Source of the DNA: a virus
DNA length: 64,000 nucleotides
Reading direction: 5' to 3' (one strand)
Virus record (IMG/VR): IMGVR_UViG_3300024314_000002
Span: 1-64,000 of that record
In this document: positions 10,109 through 17,986 of the stretch, piece by piece
Numbering within the stretch: position 1 is the stretch's first letter
Layout: each line of letters opens with the position of its first letter
Position numbers and translations under genes: made by a program
Notes under the pieces: model-generated
Seen by the model: the letters and a program-made list of their open reading frames with translations, nothing else
Database searches by the model: none
Told to the model about the DNA's origin: nothing

Positions 10109-10477
10109 ATGAAAACATTTTTTGAATACTTAAGCGAAGAGAATATAACTAAAGAGGAAATTACCCTTTTAGAAGAATCTCTGCAGTCAGAATGGACTGA
10201 TGAATTAGAGCAAAAAGTAGATGCTGCTTTAGAAGAATTTACTAGACAGTATGCAAATGAAGATGGAACGTTTGATTTTGAAAGATTTAATGAGGAATTA
10301 ACAAATGAAGGTTTCTTAGGTTCTATATTTGGTGGCCTTACAGGATTTGCTCTAGGTAAAACAATTGGTAAAACAGTTGCTAAAGTTCTAGGAATTCAGA
10401 AAGGTATTTTTTACGATTTATTAACCTCAAGATTAGTTGGCGCTGGATTAGGTGCGGCTATCGGAAAATCATTCTAA
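10109..10477 (+). CDS. Small protein with capsid-targeting-like N-terminus and glycine-zipper C-terminus
   Basis: 122 residues. It starts MKTFFEYLSEENITKEE, close to the capsid-targeting sequence of T4 internal protein III (MKTYQEFIAEA). The middle is acidic and helical; the last ~45 residues are a Gly/Ala-rich hydrophobic helical hairpin (GSIFGGLTGFALGKTIGK, GAGLGAAIGKSF) typical of glycine-zipper membrane-active peptides. A late promoter candidate lies just upstream. An internal head protein that might act on the host membrane is an inference; the family was not recognised. Confidence 0.6.
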   Translation: MKTFFEYLSEENITKEEITLLEESLQSEWTDELEQKVDAALEEFTRQYANEDGTFDFERFNEELTNEGFLGSIFGGLTGFALGKTIGKTVAKVLGIQKGIFYDLLTSRLVGAGLGAAIGKSF

Positions 10478-10478
10478 T

Positions 10479-11147
10479 TTGAATTACGTATCAGTAGACT
10501 TTTCATTAAATTCTCCAGGTATTTTTATATACCAAGAAGAAACTAACGAATATCATTTCATATCTTATATTAAAGAAGGTCAAGGAACCAAGAAAGAAAG
10601 AGCTTGGCAAGAAGACATATCTCATTTAAAGGGAGTTACTCTTATTAATCAACCTGACTGGGGAAAACATGGTGAAGATTATTCAAGCGTTGAATTAGCA
10701 AAGATAAAGAGATACGCTAAAACCGCAGATGACATTATTAATTTAATAACGGATATTACAAAAACAAAGAAGCAATATATTATTTCTTTTGAAGGAACTT
10801 CTTTCGGTTCTAAAATGGGAACTAATAATATTATAGATATGGCTGCAGGAGCTGCGATACTTAAAGAAAGAATGCTAAGTCAACTTGAAATCTTAGATAT
10901 TCAAACCATTGCTCCCACTACAATTAAGAAACACGCTGGAAAAGGAAACATGAATAAGTCTCAATTATGGGATGCCTTTTTAAGTAATGTATTAGGAGAT
11001 CAAATTTTAGCAGAACATCCTCTTTTAGATTTTTGTGTGAAAGAAATTGGACCTTCTAAAAAAATACCAAAACCCTTTGACGATTTAGTTGACGCTTACT
11101 TTTTAACTCACTTCGTTAGAGCAAAGATGTCGGCCACTGAGGAATAG
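10479..11147 (+). CDS. RuvC-like (RNase H fold) Holliday junction nuclease
   Basis: About 222 residues. Conserved acidic positions fit the RuvC/RNase H fold: Asp in YVSVDFSL at the first strand, Glu in IISFEGTSFGSKMGT, a Lys-rich KKHAGKGNMNKSQLW segment, and paired Asp in DDLVDAYFLTHF near the C-terminus. This is the pattern of the phage RuvC family, which cuts branched DNA before packaging and would stand in for T4 gp49. The start is uncertain: a TTG at 10479 gives a natural N-terminus one base after the previous stop; a GTG at 10452 would overlap that gene by 26 bases. Confidence 0.6.
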   Translation: MNYVSVDFSLNSPGIFIYQEETNEYHFISYIKEGQGTKKERAWQEDISHLKGVTLINQPDWGKHGEDYSSVELAKIKRYAKTADDIINLITDITKTKKQYIISFEGTSFGSKMGTNNIIDMAAGAAILKERMLSQLEILDIQTIAPTTIKKHAGKGNMNKSQLWDAFLSNVLGDQILAEHPLLDFCVKEIGPSKKIPKPFDDLVDAYFLTHFVRAKMSATEE

Positions 11148-11215
11148 ATTTACCACTGAGGCTTAAAGTCTTAAGTTATACTGTCTTTTCCCCATAAAGT
11201 TTCATAAAATAAAAA

Positions 11216-11223
11216 GATATATA
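11216..11223 (+). promoter_or_regulatory. GATATATA box close to start codon
   Basis: Exact box but only four bases before the ATG at 11228. If it is a promoter, transcription would start at or past that ATG, so either the box is fortuitous or translation begins elsewhere. Confidence 0.25.
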
Positions 11224-11227
11224 AAAT

Positions 11228-11419
11228 ATGCAAACAGATAGAGAAATAATACCGGCACACCTATTAAAGCTTAAAGAGATTTTAAGTGATATGGTAACTC
11301 AACATAGAATAACAGAAAATGAAATGATAGATATGTTAAGAAAGGCTGGTTTAGCTCGTCTTCCAAACTCTTCTTCAAAGTGGATTGACGAATCTGGATC
11401 AACCTATTCAGAGTTATAA
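11228..11419 (+). CDS. Small hypothetical protein, 63 residues
   Basis: Begins MQTDREIIPAHLLKLKEIL and contains a helix-turn-helix-like pattern in the middle (MVTQHRITENEMIDMLRKAG), so a small DNA-binding protein is possible. Not recognised. It stands alone between the RuvC-like gene and the gp32 leader. Confidence 0.5.
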   Translation: MQTDREIIPAHLLKLKEILSDMVTQHRITENEMIDMLRKAGLARLPNSSSKWIDESGSTYSEL

Positions 11420-11445
11420 TTCTTCCCCCTGCCCCCTGCAATACG

Positions 11446-11453
11446 GATATATA
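11446..11453 (+). promoter_or_regulatory. Candidate late promoter box GATATATA upstream of gp32
   Basis: Exact box 100 bases before the gp32 ATG, leaving a leader of roughly 95 bases that contains a hairpin and TTAAAG repeats. Confidence 0.45.
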
Positions 11454-11454
11454 G

Positions 11455-11553
11455 AATAGTTATTATTGTGAAACCTTTTAGGAATTGCATGTATAACTAT
11501 TGAAAGTTTTTTAAAGATTAAAGACATTAACGTAAATTAAAGCAATTAAAGAC
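11455..11553 (+). promoter_or_regulatory. gp32 leader: hairpin plus TTAAAG repeats, likely translational operator
   Basis: A 9-bp perfect inverted repeat (11455-11463 AATAGTTAT with 11493-11501 ATAACTATT) with a 29-base loop is followed by an A/T-only-like unstructured run with four TTAAAG copies at 11511, 11518, 11537 and 11546; the last ends two bases before ATG. T4 gene 32 is repressed by its own product through an upstream folded element and UUAAA-type repeats over the ribosome site. The same arrangement here suggests autogenous control. Confidence 0.6.
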
Positions 11554-12510
11554 ATGGCAGATTTTGACATTTTTAACCTCAGCGTATCAGACGTTGAAAC
11601 TCATGAAACAAAGAGCTCAAGCTCTACAAATGAGATCTACAAACCATCCGCAGATGATGGTAAAGACGGAACTTACAAAGCACTTATTCGTTTTGTTCCA
11701 AACCCAACAAACCCAAGAAATTCATTAGTTAAAAAGTATGTACACTGGCTAACTGACGCTAACGGCGATGGAAGACTTATTGATTCACCTTCAACGGTAG
11801 GAGATAAGTGTCCAATTGCAGATGCATTCTTCAAACTTCGTAAGAGTGATTCAGCAGTAGACCGTAAGATGAGCGACAAGCTTAAGCGTAGAGAACAGTA
11901 TTACTCACTTATCAAAGTAGTGAAAGATCCTCAGAACCCTGAATTAGAAGGTACTTATAAAGTATTTAAATTCGGTTACAAAATTAAAGAGAAGATCGAA
12001 GAAGAAACTAAACCTGCATTTGGTGAACCAACTCAGATTTATGATTTATTCGAAGGAAAGAACTTTGAACTTATTATTACTCGCCAAGGTGAATATAATA
12101 ACTATGATAAGTCTAAATTCTCTGCAACTAGATCAGCTATTGCAATTGATGGAAAACCAGCTGAAAGAAACCAAGAAGCTATGACATCTATTAAAGGTGA
12201 ATTAGATACAGCGCCATCTTTAGATCCTTATGGATATAAGAAATGGGATGCTGAAACTCTTGACTTTGTCAATGGTATTTTAAGACAATATCTTAACCCT
12301 GGTTCTTCAATGGATTCTGTAATTTCTACACCGAAGCCAGCTGCTAAAAAAGCAGCAGTAAAAGAAGCAGCTCCGGTAACAGGAAATGATGCTAACTTTG
12401 AATTCCCTGACACAATGACAGCGACTCCAACGGCAGCAGAAACAAAATCTTCAACTGCATCAGCAGATAGCGATGATCTAGATTCTTTCTTAGATGAAAT
12501 CGGAATCTAA
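11554..12510 (+). CDS. 32: Single-stranded DNA-binding protein gp32
   Basis: 318 residues (T4 gp32: 301). Coats ssDNA in replication, recombination and repair. The core keeps T4-like segments: YKALIRFVPNP (T4 VIRFLPS), YYSLIKVVKDPQNPELEGT (T4 NILVVKDPAAPENEG), VFKFGYKI (T4 YRFGKKI) and NYDKSKF (T4 NYDESKF). The C-terminus is an acidic tail (DSDDLDSFLDEIGI) used for protein contacts in this family. In the region where T4 has its His/Cys zinc site only one Cys is visible, so the zinc ligands seem lost. The 3' end overlaps the primase start by 17 bases. The leader carries a likely autoregulatory operator. Confidence 0.9.
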   Translation: MADFDIFNLSVSDVETHETKSSSSTNEIYKPSADDGKDGTYKALIRFVPNPTNPRNSLVKKYVHWLTDANGDGRLIDSPSTVGDKCPIADAFFKLRKSDSAVDRKMSDKLKRREQYYSLIKVVKDPQNPELEGTYKVFKFGYKIKEKIEEETKPAFGEPTQIYDLFEGKNFELIITRQGEYNNYDKSKFSATRSAIAIDGKPAERNQEAMTSIKGELDTAPSLDPYGYKKWDAETLDFVNGILRQYLNPGSSMDSVISTPKPAAKKAAVKEAAPVTGNDANFEFPDTMTATPTAAETKSSTASADSDDLDSFLDEIGI

Positions 12511-13576
12511 AAAAATCACAGAAGATTTAAAGCAGAAGGTCAGAAGTTTAGTTAAACAAGTTTGTGTAAAAGAACATACTGACCCTAACAAACACATGAT
12601 TAAGGAAATGCCAGGTCGTTTAAACCTGGCATGCCCTTATTGTGGTGACTCGCATGGTGAAACTCATAAGAAAAGAGGTAATCTATATTGGGCAACGTTA
12701 CAATTCCACTGCTTTAATTGTGGACAACACTCAGATCTATATGGTTTTTTAAAAGATCATCACCTAAAATTCAAAGATACTCAAGATTCTATTACAATTA
12801 TAGAATACATTAAAGAACACAAAGTATCTGTTAATGAAGTAGACACTCTACAACATGGTGTATTTAAAACCTTATATGATTTATCACCTACGAGAAAGGA
12901 ACTTAAAGAAGTTTTTAAACTAGTAGAGATAGAACCAGGAGATCCTGCTTTTTTCTATTTAAAGAACAGGTTTTTACATAAGAAGCTTAATCACTTCTTG
13001 TATTCTCCCAGAGATAAAAGAATCTTAGTTTTAAACTTAGCACCTGAAGGTAAGGTTATAGGATTTCAAAGTAGATCTTTAAGGAAAAGTAAAAACACAA
13101 GATATCTAACATACGATATAGAAAAGATATATCAGGAAATGAATAAAGAAATACCTCTCCAGGATGAACAGCTTATATCCTCTAAGAAGTTATCAACTTT
13201 GTTTGGTATCATGACTGCAAACTTCCAAATGCCCTGTACGGTATTCGAAGGACCTTTAGATGCCTTATTTATGCCTAACTCTATAGCATTGGCGTCTGTA
13301 ACCAGATCAACCGAAGAGTTAGATGAAATTCCAACAATACGATATATGTTTGATAATGACGAAGCAGGAAAATCAAAGATGATGCAAAAATTAAAAAGAG
13401 GTAAAGAAGTATTTACATGGGACAAATTTATGTCTGAATCAAAGATGGATAAATATCCTAGCAAGATTAAAGATCTAAACGATCTAGTTATCGCTGCTTG
13501 GAAAACAAAAAATAAATGTTTATCCACAATGGATAAGTATTTTAGTAATTCACGACTAGATGCTTATTACTTATGA
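12494..13576 (+). CDS. 61: DNA primase gp61
   Basis: 360 residues. Makes RNA primers for lagging strands with helicase gp41. An N-terminal zinc-binding domain has CPYC (47-50) and CFNC (73-76). The TOPRIM catalytic centre is visible as FEGPLDALF (about 250-258) and MFDNDEAGKSKM (about 285), with a downstream KIKDLNDLV. The order zinc domain then TOPRIM is that of T4 gp61 (342 residues). The ATG lies inside the gp32 reading frame, so the two are translationally coupled; the 3' end overlaps the next small gene by four bases. Confidence 0.9.
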   Translation: MKSESKKITEDLKQKVRSLVKQVCVKEHTDPNKHMIKEMPGRLNLACPYCGDSHGETHKKRGNLYWATLQFHCFNCGQHSDLYGFLKDHHLKFKDTQDSITIIEYIKEHKVSVNEVDTLQHGVFKTLYDLSPTRKELKEVFKLVEIEPGDPAFFYLKNRFLHKKLNHFLYSPRDKRILVLNLAPEGKVIGFQSRSLRKSKNTRYLTYDIEKIYQEMNKEIPLQDEQLISSKKLSTLFGIMTANFQMPCTVFEGPLDALFMPNSIALASVTRSTEELDEIPTIRYMFDNDEAGKSKMMQKLKRGKEVFTWDKFMSESKMDKYPSKIKDLNDLVIAAWKTKNKCLSTMDKYFSNSRLDAYYL

Positions 13577-13785
13577 TAGACGATTACGTACAAATGGTAA
13601 ATGACGAATTAGATCAATTCGAAGAAGATGGAAAAAGACACAAAAATCTAAAAATGATTATTGGGTTTGCAGCAGCCGATTTATCACACGCTGAAAAAGA
13701 AATTAAAATAACTCCTAAATACAAAAAGAAATTTAAGAGTCAAGTTTATATTAAGAAGAATACTAATAATAACTCATTATTCTAA
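13573..13785 (+). CDS. Small hypothetical protein with C-terminal SLF tail
   Basis: 70 residues, charged and helical; overlaps gp61 by four bases. The C-terminus (KKNTNNNSLF) ends in the same SLF tripeptide as the polymerase C-terminal half and the glucosyltransferase, which may be a sliding-clamp-binding tail. Family not recognised. Confidence 0.6.
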   Translation: MIDDYVQMVNDELDQFEEDGKRHKNLKMIIGFAAADLSHAEKEIKITPKYKKKFKSQVYIKKNTNNNSLF

Positions 13786-13795
13786 AAAACACCAC

Positions 13796-14233
13796 ATGAC
13801 AGAACAATCAACTAACAAATCTAAGATTGTACAATTAGACGAATATTTAGCAAACCAAAGATCAGAATGGACTTTAAAGATTAAAGAACTTACTGCAAAC
13901 TTAAAAGAAGGTATTAACCTAGAAGATGTTAGTGCATATACATTAAGTTATAGGCAAATATTAGTTGAAAATTTAGCAACTATCGCTGGTAAAATTAGAA
14001 CACAGAAGGGAACAGTAGACAAGTTATATAAACAGAAATGGATTGAATATTATAAGTTTGATTATAAGATAACGGATAAACAAAGAGAACGTTTTATCGA
14101 CGCAGATCTTTCAGATGATAAACAGATTTTGGATTTACTTGAAAGCCAAAAGGCCTTTATTGAAGGCTCAGTAAAAACTCTCGACAATATGGGCTTTGCA
14201 ATAAAGAATCGCCTTGATATTTCGAGACTGTAA
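13796..14233 (+). CDS. uvsY: UvsY-like recombination mediator
   Basis: 145 residues (T4 UvsY 137). UvsY loads the UvsX recombinase on gp32-coated ssDNA. The C-terminal half aligns by eye with T4: YYKFDYKITDKQRERFIDAD, then a helix, then GSVKTLDNMGFAIKNRLDI, compared with T4 GALDAIKSRGFAIKHIQDM. The N-terminus is helical and charged. It is next to uvsW, as in T4, where uvsY and uvsW lie close together. Similarity is weak outside the C-terminus. Confidence 0.6.
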   Translation: MTEQSTNKSKIVQLDEYLANQRSEWTLKIKELTANLKEGINLEDVSAYTLSYRQILVENLATIAGKIRTQKGTVDKLYKQKWIEYYKFDYKITDKQRERFIDADLSDDKQILDLLESQKAFIEGSVKTLDNMGFAIKNRLDISRL

Positions 14234-14250
14234 AAAAAGTTAAATGAAAA

Positions 14251-15759
14251 TTGATTTTAACTCTAACAGATGATAATCAATTCTTACGAATTGATGAAGC
14301 AGAGGAACTTGAACTAGAGCAGATTAAAATATCTTTAACTAAAAGAATTGATAGTTGGAGATTTAATCCTTTAGTCAAGAAAGGAATATGGGACGGATAT
14401 GTTTCATACATCAAAGACGATAAGTGGATTCCCGCCGGTCTTTGGAGATACGTTATGCTCATTTGCAAGGAATATAAGTTTGATCTTAAACTTAATGGAA
14501 TTCAAAGACTATTTGATAGAAACATAGGTGCAGAATCATTTGAAGCATGGGCTTTAGAATTTTTTGAGGGTAGTAAATTTGTTCCAAGGGATTATCAAAT
14601 AGAAACAGCATTTAATATCCTAAAGTTTAGGAGATGTTTAGCTGAATTAGCAACTTCCGCTGGGAAAACACTTATTAGTTTTTTAACAGTGGCGTATATG
14701 TTAGAAAAAGAAAAGGCCGAAAAGATATTATTTATAGTTCCTAATGTTTCTCTAGTTGTTCAGGCCCATGAAGATTTCCACGAATACAATAATAAGAATA
14801 GAATAAAACTAAAGATACAACAGATATATGCCGGCCAGAAAATAAAGTCAGACAGGAATGTAGTGATAGGTACATATCAGTCCTTAGTTAAAAAGCCTAA
14901 AGAATATTTTCAACAGTTCGATGCTGTTATTGTAGATGAAACTCATAAAGCGAAATCTAATTCTATTAAGACTATATTACAAAAATGTACAAGTGCACAA
15001 TATAAATATGGTTTATCGGGTACAATTCCTAAAGATGGATCTTTAGACAAGTTAACACTAATGAGTCAAACGGGTCCTGTAATTAGCGAAGTTAAGGCTG
15101 CATTTTTACAGAGTCAGGGTCACATCGCTAAATGTAAAGTAAAAGTAATTGAAATGAATTACGCACCTGATTCCGCCAAAAAAGCATTTGAAGAATTAGC
15201 ATTTAATAAGTATGATAGGAAGGATGTTTTTCAACTGGAACAAAATTATATTATTAATTCTTTTGGTAGACTTAATTTTATATGTAATGTTGTTGGCAAG
15301 GTCCCTAGGAACTCTCTAGTTCTGTTTCATAGAATAGAACATGGTAAAAAAATATACGAACAGCTCCGCCAAAACTCAGATAAAAGAGTTTTTTATGTAG
15401 ATGGAGGAACAGATAAAGATATTAGAGAAGAATATAAAAAGAAAATGGAAGCAGGAGATGAAGTAGTTATTGTAGCGAGTTATGGTACATTTTCTACTGG
15501 AATTTCCATTAAGAAAATACACAATATATTCTTTACAGAGTCATTTAAGTCCGAGGTGATCATCAGGCAGTCAATTGGTAGAGGTCTAAGGCAGCATGAG
15601 TCTAAAGAAGCTGTATTAATTGTCGATTTTGTGGATGACATTAGAACTGACGAATGGGATAACTATTTATATAAACATAGTAAGGCGAGGCAGAAAATTT
15701 ATAAACAAGAGAAATTTGAGTATAGTATTAAGAAAGTCAAATTTGACGGAGATATATAG
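14251..15759 (+). CDS. uvsW: UvsW DNA/RNA helicase
   Basis: 502 residues (T4 503). Superfamily 2 helicase that unwinds R-loops and remodels branched DNA, and in T4 helps shift from origin- to recombination-dependent replication. Walker A is ATSAGKT (about 134-140), the DExH box is VIVDETHKA (about 227), motif III KYGLSGTIP, motif V VVIVASYGTFSTGISI and motif VI IIRQSIGRGLRQHESK. The N-terminus (SWRFNPLVKKGIWDGYVSYI) matches the T4 double-stranded DNA-binding domain (GYRFNPRFRYGNWDGRIRLL). The start appears to be TTG; a nearby ATG at 14244 is in another frame and stops after nine codons. Confidence 0.92.
   Translation: MILTLTDDNQFLRIDEAEELELEQIKISLTKRIDSWRFNPLVKKGIWDGYVSYIKDDKWIPAGLWRYVMLICKEYKFDLKLNGIQRLFDRNIGAESFEAWALEFFEGSKFVPRDYQIETAFNILKFRRCLAELATSAGKTLISFLTVAYMLEKEKAEKILFIVPNVSLVVQAHEDFHEYNNKNRIKLKIQQIYAGQKIKSDRNVVIGTYQSLVKKPKEYFQQFDAVIVDETHKAKSNSIKTILQKCTSAQYKYGLSGTIPKDGSLDKLTLMSQTGPVISEVKAAFLQSQGHIAKCKVKVIEMNYAPDSAKKAFEELAFNKYDRKDVFQLEQNYIINSFGRLNFICNVVGKVPRNSLVLFHRIEHGKKIYEQLRQNSDKRVFYVDGGTDKDIREEYKKKMEAGDEVVIVASYGTFSTGISIKKIHNIFFTESFKSEVIIRQSIGRGLRQHESKEAVLIVDFVDDIRTDEWDNYLYKHSKARQKIYKQEKFEYSIKKVKFDGDI
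15751..15758 (+). promoter_or_regulatory. Candidate late promoter box GATATATA
   Basis: Exact box overlapping the stop codon of uvsW and ending 34 bases before the ATG of the 708-residue polyprotein gene. Its placement would give the downstream gene independent late expression. Confidence 0.5.
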
Positions 15760-15792
15760 AATAACGAAACTAAATTAAATAAACATTAAAAA

Positions 15793-17919
15793 ATGGCACA
15801 AGTTAATAAAATTTCTTCATTTAAATCGTTTACAGAGATTAGAAAACAGGAATCTGTTAGTAAACTTAGAGAAGAAAACAATTTAAAAAGACAAGAATCA
15901 GTTGGTAAAATAGCTGCTATTCTAGATGAATTAGGATTAACTTCTTTCGAAGGTTTAGAAGAAGATCAGAAAGAATCAATTATCTCAAAAATATTTGGAG
16001 ATGTTTCAGAAGAAGAAATAGCTGAAATAGAAGTAGAGGTAGAAGATGTTACTGCATCAGAAGAAGTTACTGAATCAGACGAACCAAAGTGTACTAATAA
16101 AAAAGGACATTTATATAAGCAAATTGACAAGGACGGAACGGTAGAATGCGTACACTGTGGTCTAAGAAATTCATTAAGCGAATCTTTAGTTACTGAAGCT
16201 AAGACCGTTACTAAAGCAGCAATTGAAGAAATTGGTGATTTTAGAGACAGTGAAGGATATTCTTCTAATCAATACTATATACTAGCTGACTTCATTGATG
16301 GAGAAATCACTATGAAAGATCTTTCAAAATTAGTAAAGTCTAAAGAAGTACAAAAAGAATTAAAGGGAGAAGATGAAATCGATATGGAACATATTGAAGA
16401 ATTTTCAGAATCTTTAGTTACTGAAAAAGCTAAATTTAAAGTAGGAGATACTACTGAAAATTCAATTGGAAGCGAAGTTGAAATAATCGCTATCGATAAT
16501 TGGAGAAAGATATCAAAGCAATTTAAAAAAGAAATGGGATCAGATGCAGATTCATACGGATATGAAGATACTGCAAAGGGAGATTACTATCTTGCTAAAA
16601 TTGTTAAAAGTGAAGAAGGTGATGAAGGTGATTTAGGTATATTCCCAGTTGAATACGATCACGCAAATTACTGGGGATTAGGAGAATCATTAATGAATGA
16701 GGCCTTAGATATTAAATATAAAAGAGATGCAAAGAAAGTATTAACTCAATACAATAAAATATTTGCAGAACTAGGAAGCTTAACAGCTGATAAAATTTCT
16801 CACTTAGGAGCTATTAAATATATTTACGCTGAAGCATTAACTGATGCTAATTTCCATAGAGAAAGAACAGCTACTGAAAAAATTATCAAAGGAAGATTAG
16901 GAAGTGTTACTGTTAATCCTTTAACTCTTGGTAAACAAGCTATTATAGTAGGAGCAAAGAAAATATCACAGATATTAGATGAGTATTATTCTAGAATTTC
17001 AAATGCTGCCGGATGGTCAGGTATTGGAGTTGCTGAAGGCACTGCTCTATATTTAGAATCTATTGGTGAATCTAAACTTGCTGAAAAATTATTAGCAGGA
17101 TTTAACGCAGTAGAAGAATCAGTTAAGTTTCAATTAACTGAAGAAGAAATTTCTTTAAAAGAATCTAAATTTAACGAAGTAATCAATTATGTAATTAATG
17201 AAGGAACTAGAGGTCAATTTGGTAAAATAGACAAGAAAGGAAATATTACTTCAGTATATACTCACTATGATTCATATCCTGAAAACATGTTGCCTATTAT
17301 TAAATCAACCTTTAAAAGTGGTAAAAATGTAGATTTTGTTCTTAAAAATGGAGATAATTCAGGTTTAGATAAAGACGTTAAGAAAATTAATTTCTATGGC
17401 GGAGATGTTAATCTGATGAAAGGTAATGTTAAGAATATTAACAAATATATTAAAGATGCAAATTACGAAGGTGGTGCAGAATTCGTTTATTTATGGGATG
17501 AAGGTTCTAAAAAATGGATGATGGCAGATATCTACGGAGAAACTGGATTAGTTCCAGCATTTGAATCAAATATTTATGAAGGTACTACTACATCTTTAGA
17601 TGAATTTACAACTGACACTAAAAGTTACTCAGGTGCTTTAGCATATTCTTTTAAGAATCATAAAAAGAATTTTGATAAAAATATTAAAGTAAGTGTTGCT
17701 CTTGGAGATAAGTTTAAATTTACAAATGAAAAAGGAGGTATTGTAATGCAAAGGTCTCATGGTCCTGAATTTGACACAGTATGGTTATCAGCTGATAAGA
17801 AAAAAGCTCAAAAAGTTGCAGATTGGCTTAAATCAGAAGGTGCTGAGATTGTTCTTTTCGGCCCAAAGACTAGATCATTTGTTGGTAGCAAAGAAGAATT
17901 TATCGATAGATATTTATAA
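15793..17919 (+). CDS. Multi-domain internal head polyprotein candidate (zinc knuckle plus protease-site linkers)
   Basis: 708 residues. The N-terminus (ISSFKSFTEIRKQES) and several internal linkers resemble capsid-targeting and prohead-protease sites: SESLVTE|A at 135, SESLVTE|K at 211, GESLMNE|A at 303, NYVINE|G at 470 and ESNIYE|G at 596. Between them lie distinct domains: an acidic coiled region, a zinc-ribbon-like C-x5-H-x12-C-x2-C (Cys100, His106, Cys119, Cys122), a small beta domain, a helical domain with Gly-rich turns, and C-terminal alpha/beta domains. T4 gp21 cuts after [IL]xE, so this chain could be cut into about six pieces in the prohead. Function of the pieces is unknown. It has its own late promoter candidate and a terminator. 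Confidence 0.7.
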   Translation: MAQVNKISSFKSFTEIRKQESVSKLREENNLKRQESVGKIAAILDELGLTSFEGLEEDQKESIISKIFGDVSEEEIAEIEVEVEDVTASEEVTESDEPKCTNKKGHLYKQIDKDGTVECVHCGLRNSLSESLVTEAKTVTKAAIEEIGDFRDSEGYSSNQYYILADFIDGEITMKDLSKLVKSKEVQKELKGEDEIDMEHIEEFSESLVTEKAKFKVGDTTENSIGSEVEIIAIDNWRKISKQFKKEMGSDADSYGYEDTAKGDYYLAKIVKSEEGDEGDLGIFPVEYDHANYWGLGESLMNEALDIKYKRDAKKVLTQYNKIFAELGSLTADKISHLGAIKYIYAEALTDANFHRERTATEKIIKGRLGSVTVNPLTLGKQAIIVGAKKISQILDEYYSRISNAAGWSGIGVAEGTALYLESIGESKLAEKLLAGFNAVEESVKFQLTEEEISLKESKFNEVINYVINEGTRGQFGKIDKKGNITSVYTHYDSYPENMLPIIKSTFKSGKNVDFVLKNGDNSGLDKDVKKINFYGGDVNLMKGNVKNINKYIKDANYEGGAEFVYLWDEGSKKWMMADIYGETGLVPAFESNIYEGTTTSLDEFTTDTKSYSGALAYSFKNHKKNFDKNIKVSVALGDKFKFTNEKGGIVMQRSHGPEFDTVWLSADKKKAQKVADWLKSEGAEIVLFGPKTRSFVGSKEEFIDRYL

Positions 17920-17938
17920 TAAAAAATAAAAATAAACT

Positions 17939-17967
17939 GACCTGGATTTTTCCGGGTCAAGTTTTTT
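17939..17967 (+). terminator. Rho-independent terminator after polyprotein gene
   Basis: Stem GACCTGG / CCGGGTC (17939-17945 with 17952-17958, one G-T pair), six-base loop, then a run of six T at 17962-17967. Confidence 0.85.
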
Positions 17968-17970
17968 AAT

Positions 17971-17978
17971 TATATTAG
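17971..17978 (+). promoter_or_regulatory. Candidate early/middle promoter box TATATTAG
   Basis: TATATTAG directly after the terminator and eight bases before the ATG at 17987. The same box occurs before the genes at 31564 and 61932. It is close to the Bacteroidetes -7 consensus TAnnTTTG. A start so near the ATG would give an almost leaderless mRNA. Confidence 0.4.
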
Positions 17979-17986
17979 CTATATAC

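Noticed and set aside
13123-13130. GATATAT string in the primase gene
   Set aside because: Inside a coding region with a different last base and no gene start downstream.
13132-13527. 131-residue reverse-strand ORF
   Set aside because: Shadow of the primase gene; no start context or domain.
14244-14273. ATG as the start of UvsW
   Set aside because: Frame differs and stops after nine codons; the TTG at 14251 gives the conserved N-terminus and normal length.
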